From Sphingomonas sp. CFBP 8760 (GTDB taxonomy: Bacteria; Pseudomonadota; Alphaproteobacteria; Sphingomonadales; Sphingomonadaceae): a DNA stretch of 64,000 nt. Location of the stretch: contig NZ_JACYUG010000016.1 of assembly GCF_014841615.1 (NCBI RefSeq), forward strand, positions 1 through 64,000, in the 5' to 3' direction. Below are positions 16,772-25,027 of this stretch, in pieces. The position numbers and the translations under genes are program-made. The notes under the pieces are model-generated. The model was not told the origin of the DNA, did no database searches, and saw only the letters and a program-made list of their open reading frames with translations. Each line of letters begins with the position of its first letter. Position 1 is the stretch's first letter.

Positions 16772-18328
16772 TCAGAAGCCACCGTAGGAACGGTTGTCAG
16801 CCACGGGCGCCTCCGCCTCTCCGGAGGCCGCGGCTGCGGGCTGCGACTGGAGGACAACCGCGTCGAAGTCGAGATACTGCGACTTGCCGTTCGAAGAGAA
16901 CAGGCGACGCGTATCGGGTGAGGCCACGGCGTACGCGCGATCGCCTATTTTCGTCTCGGTACCCGAGCAGACAGCCTGACACTCCTCGGACGTCAGTGTC
17001 GCATGACTGGACGCGACGCGTACCGATCGATCGCCACGGATGCCGATCCGGCTGATCGGCGTCGAACCGATCTCGAAGCCGATGGCGAGTCCAAGACCCT
17101 TCGCCGTCGGCAGCATCTCGATGCATAGATCGAAGGAGGAACGCAATGCTCCCGCGCATGCAGTCGCCCGTTCCACGCTGGCACCTTCGTCCGTCTGCTG
17201 ATCGTCACCGACCGCGAGAACGCCGTGGATGCAGTCGCCGATGAACCGGACCTTCCGCCCCCCGAAATCCTGCTGAAGCACGGCGTCCAGTTCGGTCCTT
17301 ATGACATGGAGGTCGCGGACGGCATCCGCAGTGCCGCCGTTCGCCATGGCCGCATCCACGTAGGCGGTATAGCCGTCCAGATCGGCGAAGATCGACACGA
17401 GGGGCATGCGCACGCTTCGGGAAGGACTCAGCCGGGAGTAGTCGATGGACCGCAGCGGGGGCGTATGATGGTGGAAGGCGAAGCCCGACATGCCGATAGT
17501 GACGTCGCGATGCGTTCGCATCGCGGCTCGCAGTTCGTCGGCCCGCCGCTCGAGCTGTTGCGGATCTAAGACGATACGTGCTCCGAGAGATGCGATCTCC
17601 ACCTCGCTCGCCGAACTGGTCCGCTCCGCCAGAATGCCTCCTACCTGCCGCAACCCGAAGAGCGCTCGGACCCGATCGGAAGGGTAGATGCCGGGAGCCG
17701 ATCCTTCGGCGAGCTTCGCCGCATGATTGGCGGCACCGCCGATGAACAGCGGTTCCCGTTCGTCGTTCCGGCCGGAATCGATGGCGACGCAGCGCCCGAT
17801 GTCGATGCCGATCCGGAATTCAGGACCGGTCCGTCCACGAAGGATGTCCCGGCTTGCGGCAGCGGAAAGCGAGACCGTCTCGCGCGCGAGACGGAGCGCT
17901 CGCGCCACTGCCTCGCGAAGGGTGGCGGCATCCCCAGGATTGTCGATCGGCACGACGGCATGCATCCGGGGGCCATGATAGTCGATACGCTGCACGCCCA
18001 CGCCATCGGAGGCCCGGTCCAGCGCCGCATAGTGCAGATGAAGGAACGAAAGGGCACGGGCGTGGCTGGCGGCGGTTTCGACACCGGCGTCCCGCCGCAT
18101 GGCGTCGTAGTTGATTACGTTGATGTACAGCTGGACGGTATCGGTGAGCACGGCGTCCCCTGGGCCGAGATCCCTTACCAGCCTCGGGGCGTCGGGTTCG
18201 CCCATCCGGGCGCGGATCGCACGCACGCGTGGCAGATACTCGGTCTCGAAGAGTTCGACCCGCATCCGCGGTGTGGACGCTATGGACGCCGCGATTCTAT
18301 TCGTTGCACGCAGATGGCTCCAGCTCAT
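16772..18328 (-). CDS. pycC: Pycsar class III pyrimidine cyclase with two cyclase-homology regions
   Basis: 518 residues from ATG 18328, preceded by AAAGGGGGA at good spacing. The second homology region (about 305-460) carries the class III catalytic features: VSIFADLDGYTAYVD with the first metal-binding Asp (about 316), VRFIGDCIHGVLAVGD with the second (about 363), then GLAIGFEIGSTPISRIGIRG and SVRVASSHATLTSEECQ, the latter typical of PycC. The first region (about 55-240) also looks like a degenerate cyclase fold (FRIGIDIGRCVAIDSG, PLFIGGAANHAAKLAEG) without both metal Asp residues. PycC makes cCMP or cUMP on phage infection; which one cannot be read here. It is the first gene of the operon with the E2-like and TIR genes. 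The N-terminal duplicated region makes it longer than many PycC proteins. Confidence 0.88.
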   Translation of the reverse strand: MSWSHLRATNRIAASIASTPRMRVELFETEYLPRVRAIRARMGEPDAPRLVRDLGPGDAVLTDTVQLYINVINYDAMRRDAGVETAASHARALSFLHLHYAALDRASDGVGVQRIDYHGPRMHAVVPIDNPGDAATLREAVARALRLARETVSLSAAASRDILRGRTGPEFRIGIDIGRCVAIDSGRNDEREPLFIGGAANHAAKLAEGSAPGIYPSDRVRALFGLRQVGGILAERTSSASEVEIASLGARIVLDPQQLERRADELRAAMRTHRDVTIGMSGFAFHHHTPPLRSIDYSRLSPSRSVRMPLVSIFADLDGYTAYVDAAMANGGTADAVRDLHVIRTELDAVLQQDFGGRKVRFIGDCIHGVLAVGDDQQTDEGASVERATACAGALRSSFDLCIEMLPTAKGLGLAIGFEIGSTPISRIGIRGDRSVRVASSHATLTSEECQAVCSGTETKIGDRAYAVASPDTRRLFSSNGKSQYLDFDAVVLQSQPAAAASGEAEAPVADNRSYGGF

Positions 18329-18830
18329 GAGTGATCCCCCTTTCCATTCGACGGCTTAGAGCCAGTTCCAAAGTAAAGATGACTTGGTCCGCCGTTAGCG
18401 GGCCAATAGCATATCATCGGTCATAAGGGGGACGAAACGGCACCGAAACGGCAACGATCCTTGTTGACAGGGCATGCTCGACACCCGGCGCGTCGAATAG
18501 CACGTCTTCGAGTATGGGCCCGACCAGCACCGTCGACATGAGAGTTGTATGTGGCCAGGATTTCATCGCTCTGCCTTGTGAGGGAACGATCGCTGGATGT
18601 CGCGGAACCCAGTTCTCCGAACAGAATGACGGCCGACCCACCTCTCACTGACGACCGTGATCGATCAACCGGTCATATGCTGAGCTGTGGAGCAACTGCA
18701 TCCATTTCGGTGCAATCTGCTGTCATTGTGGATGCTTGTCAGCCCCGACATGGTAATCGAGCACGCGAGTACGGACAACCGTGCGATTTCTAGATTGCGC
18801 GCTGTCGTGCTTGTTAAGAAGGGCGGGCGG

Positions 18831-19004
18831 ATGACCATCGAAGGTAATGAGCAGTACTATGCGAGGCGGGTCGAGCAGGAGCTTGGCTTAGCATCTGCCA
18901 CTCTCGATCCCGCAGCAAAGGCCATCCACCTGAACCTGGCCGCTCGATATGCGACGCTTCGCGAACGAGCGGTGCGGCTCATGCGGGATCCGTCGACGGT
19001 ATAG
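18831..19004 (+). CDS. Small conserved sphingomonad protein, 57 residues
   Basis: Starts at ATG 18831 after GGGCGG. The sequence begins MTIEGNEQYYARRVEQELGL and continues with DPAAKAIHLNLAARYATLRE, a pattern I recognise from many short proteins of unknown function in Sphingomonas genomes, where the YYxRRxxxEL start and HxxLAxxY helix recur. It is probably a soluble helical hairpin. It stands alone between the Pycsar operon and the spore-photolyase-like gene. The function is unknown. Confidence 0.7.
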   Translation: MTIEGNEQYYARRVEQELGLASATLDPAAKAIHLNLAARYATLRERAVRLMRDPSTV

Positions 19005-19430
19005 ACAACAGCACGATAGCGATGGGCGGGGGCTTTCAACGATGAGCCTGGACCTGATGTCTTGGCTTCATGCTTCCGATTTCCAGAATGCCCATCTGGT
19101 ACCATCATCACCGAGTGCGACATTGGTACAGGAGCACACCGGTCGTATGTTTCATCGGGATCGATTGGTTGTCTGAAACACGTTCCGCGCGACATGCACG
19201 GGCTGGCACGACGGGGTGATCGCCACGTTGATGCTTCTTGCGTCGTCGACAGTCGTCCGCGGATGGTTCGCCGATCGTACCTGGACGGTCGTGATAGGGA
19301 CGGCCCTTGATGCTGGCACGGTGGGCGAATTCGGGGCGGGAGCTTTATCGCGACGCGCCTCGCGTTCCGTGCCTTCGACGGATTGCTCATAGCCGATAAC
19401 CTGCACGCGCAGTGGATTCGCGCAGCAGGG

Positions 19431-20494
19431 TCAGAAGGCGTACCGCACCTCGCAGTAGGGCAGGGCCTCGCCGAGCCAGCCGAGATACCGGTCCAGCCAC
19501 CGCCGCTTCCAGGAAGCCTTGTAGCGCAGGTTCTGCATGCCGGACTGGCTCCACTTGCGTTCTTGGATGTCGGCCGCCACAACCATTCCTCGGCGCGGGG
19601 GTGCCACTGGAGGTTGAGCTCGTGCAGCCCCTCGTTGTGGGTCAGGAAGATGACTTCGCACTTGAGCTGCGCCCTGGCCGCCGGTGAGAGCGCCGCGTCG
19701 AGTTCGGCGAACAGCGCCTTCCATTCCGCCTCCCAGCCCTCGTGTACGATGACGGGCGAGAAGTTGACGTGGACCTCGTAGTCCGCTGCGACGAAGTCGT
19801 TGATGGCGGCGATCCGCTCGCTCATGGGTGAAGTGCGCACGTCGACGATCCTGGCGATCGTCTCGGGCATGAGGCTGAAGCGGATGCGGGTACGTCCTTG
19901 CGGATCGTAGTCGAGCAGGTCGCGGTTGACGTATTTGGTCGCGAACGAGCCCTTGGCACCCGGGATGGTGCGGAACGCGGCGACGAGATCGCGGACGTTG
20001 TCGGACAGCGAGGCGTCGACCGACAGGTCGCCGTTCTCGCCGAGATCGTAGACCCAGTCGACCGGATCGATGGTGTTCGGCTCGGGCTTCGGTCCGAGCT
20101 TCGTGGCGTGGCGCGCGATCGCGCGGCTGATCTCGTCGATGTTGACGAAGACGCTGATGGGGTTGGCGTAGCCCTTGCGCCGGCCGACGTAGCAGTAGGC
20201 GCACGCCATAGCGCAGCCGTTCGACGACGAGGGCGCGATGAAGTCGGCCGATCGCCCGTTCGGCCGCATCGCCATGCCTTTCTTGACGCCGAGGACCAGG
20301 ATGTCCCGCTTCACCCGCAGCCAGTCCTCGGCGAGCGCCGGATCGGACAGCTGCGGTATCCGCCAGTGGCTCGCCACCTCGACCAGTTCCGCGTCCGGGA
20401 AGCGTGCCAGCACCTCGCGGCCGCGGCGATGGTCGCGCACCGCCGGCTCAAGGTAGATCAGCTTCGGATCGATCAGCGTACGGGGCAGCGCCAT
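19431..20494 (-). pseudogene. Spore photoproduct lyase-like radical SAM gene with one frameshift
   Basis: The frame from ATG 20494 (MALPRTLIDPKLIYLEP; a GTG at 20530 is also possible) encodes a radical SAM protein with NGCAMACAYCYVGRRKGYAN, the CxxxCxxC iron-sulfur motif, followed by SFATKYVNRDLLDYDPQGRT and RIRFSLMPETIARIVDVRTS. This matches the spore-photolyase-like family found in alphaproteobacteria that do not sporulate. At about 19578, after EEWLWRP, the frame is lost by one base. The natural end DIQERKWSQSGMQNLRYK, then SWKRRWLDRYLGWLGEALPY and CEVRYAF, lies in another frame and stops at 19431. The radical SAM core is intact; only the last 50 or so residues are displaced. The lesion could be real or a sequencing indel. 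Confidence 0.82.
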
Positions 20495-20702
20495 GTCGAC
20501 GATATGGGCATGGCGGCCTCGTATCACCATCTTCGACGGCGCATGTGACGATGACGGGATCGGGAAGGAGAGGGGGCCCTACCGGTTCGGCGCTACATCG
20601 CCGGGAGCTTCCATGTCGGCAGCTGTCCCACAGGATCGCCGCGCGGATACGTGAAGCCGCTCCCGGTGAAGGGGCCTCCAACGGCCGCAGGCCTGCTCCT
20701 GA

Positions 20703-20966
20703 CGACCTCGCTGGTACAGTGGGCGATCAGGGCTTCGGTACGAGGTCTTCCTCAAGGGAAAGCACCTGTCGCTCGACGTCGACGGGAAGAAGGTTTTGGT
20801 GGAGACCTGGATGGCGCTGAAGGGAGCTGCTTCGATCGACAACGCGAACGAGACGATCGGGCTGGCCTCGTCTTTGCACCCGATACAGAATGGCATCATC
20901 AGGGGAGAACCCGGCACCTTCGACGTCTCCGCTGCGGCGATGCTCGCCGAGCAGATGGCACGGTGA
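20703..20966 (+). pseudogene. Possible remnant of a small protein gene without start codon
   Basis: The frame between TGA 20700 and TGA 20964 reads LRYEVFLKGKHLSLDVDGKK, VLVETWMALKGAASIDNANE and SSLHPIQNGIIRGEPGTFDV, ending AEQMAR. This looks like real protein with regular codon use, but there is no ATG, GTG or TTG before it in frame, so the 5' end is missing or shifted. The family is not recognised. It lies just upstream of the toxin-like gene. Confidence 0.3.
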
Positions 20967-21173
20967 TGGTGGGGATACGGCATCGATCGATGGCAATCGG
21001 GATAGGTGTTGCGTCTCGTGGTCGGCATACGAGCCGGCAAGGCGATCGGGATGCCGCTCGAACCCGTCGGGTGGATGTCGTCGTTCTCTTGGATCCGAAC
21101 GGCGGAGTCCTGCCGACGCTTGACGATCCATGCGTCGTCCTATCTCATGCCGCCGGATGATGGCTGAGCGCTC

Positions 21174-22139
21174 ATGACGACGACGACCATGAACGTGGCG
21201 GCCATGTCCACCACGAAGCGGCTGGATATCGTGCTGCGCAAGGCCGCATCGCTGCTGCCCGGCGATGTCGGCCGACGCCTTCTCGATCTCCTCTCACCGA
21301 CTGCGCTCGCCGTGATGGCCGGCGTGGTCGTCATCTGGGCGGGCTCGCACTTCGTCGGCGTCGGCGAGGTGGCGGACGTGGTGTTGCTTGCAGCTGGATG
21401 GCTGGCGATCGGGGGTGCCGCGCTCGATGGTGGCCGCAAGCTCGTCTCGTTCGCCACTGGTACGGCATCCGCGAAGTCGGATGCCGATCTGGACCGCGCC
21501 GCACGTGATCTGGCCGACGCCGTGACGACCCTCGGGGTCGATGTCGTGCTCGGGCTTCTGCTTCGGGGCAAGCCGAAGACGACCTTCCGCGAACCGTTCC
21601 GGCCGGTGGTCTCCTTCCCGACGTACAGGCAGTTCGCCAGCGTGATGCCGAAGGGCGGTCCTACCCGGATGTACGAGGCGAAGATCGTCTTCACCAAGGC
21701 GAGGGATGCCGGACGTGGCGGTACGGGCCCCGTCGACAACGTCGCCAAGGTCGGTCTCGGCTACTATCCCGAGGCCAGGTCAGCCACGGACGCGATCCGC
21801 GACGTGCGTCGGACCGTGCATCACGAGCGCGTCCACCAGCGTCTGACCCAGGCGTTCTCGCTGCTCGGCCGCCCCGCACTCTACATGAAGATGGGCGCCT
21901 ACAAGCGATCGTACATCCTGCGGTACATCGAGGAGGCCGCGGCCGAGGCCTATGGGATCGCGAAGTCGGGCGGCGTGCGCCCCGGCGAACTCACGGGGAT
22001 GCAGTTCCCGCTCAACGGCAACTATGGCATAACACTGGCGAAGATGGGCCATGAGGCGAAGGGCATCCTCCTCGGTCCCGTCGTGGTCGGCGGGGCGACG
22101 CTCAACGCGACGTTCGGGATGATCCACGATGATCGATGA
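21174..22139 (+). CDS. Toxin-like protein with two membrane helices and HExxH motif
   Basis: 321 residues. Hydrophobic helices at about residues 44-60 (TALAVMAGVVVIWAGSHFVG) and 65-85 (DVVLLAAGWLAIGGAALDGG) are followed by a linker and a C-terminal domain from about 205. That domain contains HHERVHQRLTQAFSLLGRPA (an HExxH motif in HERVH), then RSYILRYIEEAAAEAYGIAK, where a downstream Glu could be the third zinc ligand. I recall the same HERVHQ plus RYLEEALAE arrangement in C-terminal tips of RHS and other polymorphic toxins. A membrane-directed zincin-like toxin is therefore proposed; the target is unknown. The next gene overlaps it by 11 bases and is a candidate immunity gene. It starts at ATG 21174; other Met codons follow closely. 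Confidence 0.65.
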   Translation: MTTTTMNVAAMSTTKRLDIVLRKAASLLPGDVGRRLLDLLSPTALAVMAGVVVIWAGSHFVGVGEVADVVLLAAGWLAIGGAALDGGRKLVSFATGTASAKSDADLDRAARDLADAVTTLGVDVVLGLLLRGKPKTTFREPFRPVVSFPTYRQFASVMPKGGPTRMYEAKIVFTKARDAGRGGTGPVDNVAKVGLGYYPEARSATDAIRDVRRTVHHERVHQRLTQAFSLLGRPALYMKMGAYKRSYILRYIEEAAAEAYGIAKSGGVRPGELTGMQFPLNGNYGITLAKMGHEAKGILLGPVVVGGATLNATFGMIHDDR

Positions 22140-22386
22140 GGCGGTGGCGATCGACGTGGCGCTGCGGTTCGCGGCCGATCGACAGGGCGACTTGGGCGAC
22201 GTCGAGGTGGAGGCCACGCGGGAACGCATCAGGGAATCGGATGTCTGGGCCGTCAAGCTGCGGGAACGGCGGACAGGTGATGACGCCTGGATGGAGATCG
22301 ACTGGAAGCCGGTCTCTTATTTCGTCGACGATGATGGACTCGTCATAGGCTTCGCCACCGAACGATCCACGACGATGCTACGATAG
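22129..22386 (+). CDS. Candidate immunity protein for the HExxH toxin
   Basis: 85 residues, with an ATG inside the last codons of the toxin-like gene (overlap 11 bases), so translation is coupled. The protein is acidic, begins MIDEAVAIDVALRFAADRQG and ends with a beta-rich part (DAWMEIDWKPVSYFVDDDGL, VIGFATERSTTML). It is small, acidic, cytosolic and coupled directly downstream, the usual place for an immunity protein. I do not recognise a specific Imm family. The immunity role is inferred entirely from size, charge and position. Confidence 0.6.
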   Translation: MIDEAVAIDVALRFAADRQGDLGDVEVEATRERIRESDVWAVKLRERRTGDDAWMEIDWKPVSYFVDDDGLVIGFATERSTTMLR

Positions 22387-22750
22387 GTCAGCGATCCCAT
22401 GTCCTACCGTTTCGACATGATCCTGATCGATAGGCCTATCGCATTTCGCATCATCGGACACTGCGTCTGGTCGGCCACCATCGGTGGATGGCACTCGCGA
22501 TCCATGAGAGTCCGTTCGCCAAGCGCGCCGGTAGCCTCCGGTTCCACTACGAAGTATTCCATGCATCACCTCGGAAGATTGGATCTGAATCCATCGACCT
22601 GGTCCATCAGGCCATCACAACGGCCTGATGCCGATAGAGGGGCTGGTCGGCCTGCTGCTACTGGAACCAGACCGGCACGGCGGGCCGATCGCCGTTGGCG
22701 GCCGATGCATGACGTGCGATGGGCGCGGTTTCGCGGACGAAGGCAGGCTG

Positions 22751-23074
22751 ATGACGAGATCGGAACTGGTCGAGAGGCTGGCGGAGAAGCATCCCGACCT
22801 AGCGGCGGCGCACGTCGAAGCACTGGTGAATGCGTTCTTCGACGTCATCTGTCGGAAGCTCGTGAACGGGGGGCGGGTGGAGTTACGCGGCTTCGGTGCA
22901 TTCCAGACAAGGTTGTGTCCTGCGGGCTCAGCCCGCAATCCGCGCACGGGCGAGAAGATCACGCTGAAGAGGCGCAGGGTCCCAGTCTTCCGGCCAGGAC
23001 GGGACATAGGCCGACGCATCAACGGGCAGGGGGCTGGCCCAATCGGATTCCCCTTCGAGGACGACGTGGAATAG
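22751..23074 (+). CDS. IHF/HU-family DNA-binding protein (IHF beta-like)
   Basis: 107 residues from ATG 22751. It shows the DNABII fold: MTRSELVERLAEKHPDLAAA, VEALVNAFFDVICRKLVNGG, RVELRGFGAFQTRLCPAGSA, RNPRTGEKITLKRRRVPVFR and PGRDIGRRIN. The RNPRTGE segment is the DNA-intercalating beta-arm with its conserved Pro. RLCPAGSA replaces the usual R-x-R-x-AR run. IHF beta in alphaproteobacteria is about 95 residues; the extra tail GPIGFPFEDDVE is normal variation. It bends DNA in recombination, replication and transcription. Such second copies are common on plasmids and islands, and it is single here. Confidence 0.9.
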   Translation: MTRSELVERLAEKHPDLAAAHVEALVNAFFDVICRKLVNGGRVELRGFGAFQTRLCPAGSARNPRTGEKITLKRRRVPVFRPGRDIGRRINGQGAGPIGFPFEDDVE

Positions 23075-23730
23075 TCGGTCTGGAACCCGGACTCGTGGCA
23101 GAATGGGAGTCGCTTCGGGCCTGAAGGTCCCTTTGGACGAACGGGGAGCTACCCTGTCGAATGGATCGCCCGATAGTCGGGTCGCGATCGGGAGCGTGCC
23201 TGACCGCTATCCGCCCTACCGATCACGGACCGCGATCGTGGCAGGCTTCGACGAAAGATGGGGAACGCCGCCCGTTCGCAGCGATGGAGTCTGGCTGATG
23301 CATTCTGCCCTGATCTCGGTCCTTCGCTCAGGAGCAGGACAAGTCCAACTTCCCGGATCTTCAGGCCGACCTGCGAATGGAAGGGCAGGCCGGGTGCCGC
23401 TGTCGACGACGAAGGTCACGCCACGTTCGTGACGTTCACGAGCCTGATATTCGCGACCACCGGGCGGCTTGCTGTCGCCGAGGTCTCGTTCCGTGAAAGG
23501 GCATCTTCGGATACGGCCTGATCTGCGTTGTCCGCAAAGGGCGTGGCGACTGAAAGGTGGACCGCATCCGTAGCTGGATAACCTGAACGCGGCGGATCGA
23601 ATCGAGGATGCGGGCTTGCCCGTGAGATCAGCATCATGCCACAGGAAGCAGGGACGTTCATCGCGCCAGAAGGGCGAACGATCGAGGTGTTCGATGTCGA
23701 AGAGTATCACGCATTCTGGAAGGTCGTCGC
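23075..23730. other. 656 bases without a supported gene
   Basis: Only a 39-codon frame at 23636-23755 (MPQEAGTFIAPEGRTIEVFD) has some protein character. It overlaps the next gene out of frame and lacks a ribosome binding site, so it could be the broken upstream part of that gene. Nothing else was recognised. Confidence 0.4.
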
Positions 23731-23961
23731 ATGCTGTCCTCTGAGAAGGACGTGATGGACGCGGCCAACGACAATGCGATCGTCTCCGTTCTGCCCGCCG
23801 AAGTGCGGGAGATGCTGGACCGGTGCGACGAGGCCGGTCTCGGCATGGATTTCGTGATCGACGTTCTACGAGCCCGCCTTGTCGGGGAAAGGCTCCCCAG
23901 GGGAGTCGACCCCGAGGTGATCCTGGCATCTGTCCGCACCGTGTTCGAACGAAACCGGTAG
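23731..23961 (+). CDS. Small hypothetical protein, 76 residues
   Basis: Starts at ATG 23731 (MLSSEKDVMDAANDNAIVSV). It is helical and acidic, containing LPAEVREMLDRCDEAGLGMD and FVIDVLRARLVGERLPRGVD. It has a single Cys and no recognised domain. The AANDNA stretch is typical of short alphaproteobacterial proteins. The ribosome binding site is weak (AAGGTCGTCGC). It may be co-transcribed with the fragment just upstream. The function is unknown. Confidence 0.5.
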   Translation: MLSSEKDVMDAANDNAIVSVLPAEVREMLDRCDEAGLGMDFVIDVLRARLVGERLPRGVDPEVILASVRTVFERNR

Positions 23962-24334
23962 CACGCATCGCCCATTTCCGGCGCACGGAATGGATCGCCA
24001 TCGCATGCCTCGAACGCCTCGTCCGTCATGAGCGGTCAGGCAAGCTCATGCATGTCGATGGCGAGAGTCTGCGTACGGATCGGGGAGGGAACAGGCCGCC
24101 CTCATGCTTGGCCTGTTCGTCTGGGAGGCGTTCGACCGGCATCCGGCCGACCGGTTCGCGACGAGGTTTTCCGCCGGTGGCGAGAAGGATCGGTTCCGGG
24201 TGTACCTCAGGGCCGGTGACGAGTGAACAGGGAGGCGGCGGCACCGGCAGGACCGGCTCATCGGCGGATCGGTCGTGCATGCGCATCCTTCGTTTCCCAG
24301 GCCGCCAAGCCCGGATCCGGATGATCGATGCTGG

Positions 24335-25027
24335 TCATGACCTAAGCCCGCGGAGGCCGCTGAACGCTCCACTCAGCATCGTCCCTGCCTTGCTGGTCAG
24401 TGCGTTCGCCTTCGAGGCTATGGCCGCCGCGGTGGGCAGCTCGATGGACAATGTCATTCTTTCGGAAGCCACGTCGATCACGGGGTCTACCGCCGCGTCT
24501 GACGGGATGACGGTCGGTTCTATCCCCTCTCGTTCCCGGACGATTTCGAAGGCTTCGACGTTGAATGCGCGAGCACTGTAGGCGAACCATCCTGCGGTAC
24601 CTGCGGCGTAGGTCGCTGTGGCGATCCAGCCCCAGGGAGTTCCCCGGCTTGCGGCCGAGCCGCCCGCGGCAGCGGCCTGAGCGGCTCGCGGACCTGCCCT
24701 CATCAAGGTCGCGGCCATCGTCTTCGTCGTCCCGTTCTGGATCGCGGTTCTGGCGATCTGCATCGCCTGCCCCGCATTCGGATCCGTTTCCTGACCGAAA
24801 AGGCCGGTCGCCATCTTCTGAAGGCTGGCAACCGTACTGCTATCGTTACGTGGCTGCAGGCGTGCGACCTCGTCCTCGGTCAGACCGTAGAGGGCGGCGA
24901 TGTCCCGAATGGTGTCTTCCAGGCTCTCGCTGCTGAACAACAAGGCCTTGCCTGCAGCCGACGCGCTGCGTTTTGCGATCAGCCAGTTCGCCTCGGTATG
25001 TTTCCGATTCAGTTCCTCCAGCGTCAT
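24335..25027 (-). CDS. Hypothetical protein with one membrane helix, 230 residues
   Basis: Starts at ATG 25027, preceded by GGAGGGAAC (the plus strand reads gttccctcc), an excellent site. The N-terminal 130 residues are helical and Ala/Thr-rich (MTLEELNRKHTEANWLIAKR, DTIRDIAALYGLTEDEVARL, possibly a LysM or TerB-like helix bundle, not identified). One membrane helix lies at about 133-155 (TPWGWIATATYAAGTAGWFA). The tail is polar with VIPSDAAVDPVIDVASERM and a Gly/Ala-rich C-terminus. No family is recognised. It is monocistronic and convergent with the 76-residue gene. Confidence 0.65.
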   Translation of the reverse strand: MTLEELNRKHTEANWLIAKRSASAAGKALLFSSESLEDTIRDIAALYGLTEDEVARLQPRNDSSTVASLQKMATGLFGQETDPNAGQAMQIARTAIQNGTTKTMAATLMRAGPRAAQAAAAGGSAASRGTPWGWIATATYAAGTAGWFAYSARAFNVEAFEIVREREGIEPTVIPSDAAVDPVIDVASERMTLSIELPTAAAIASKANALTSKAGTMLSGAFSGLRGLRS

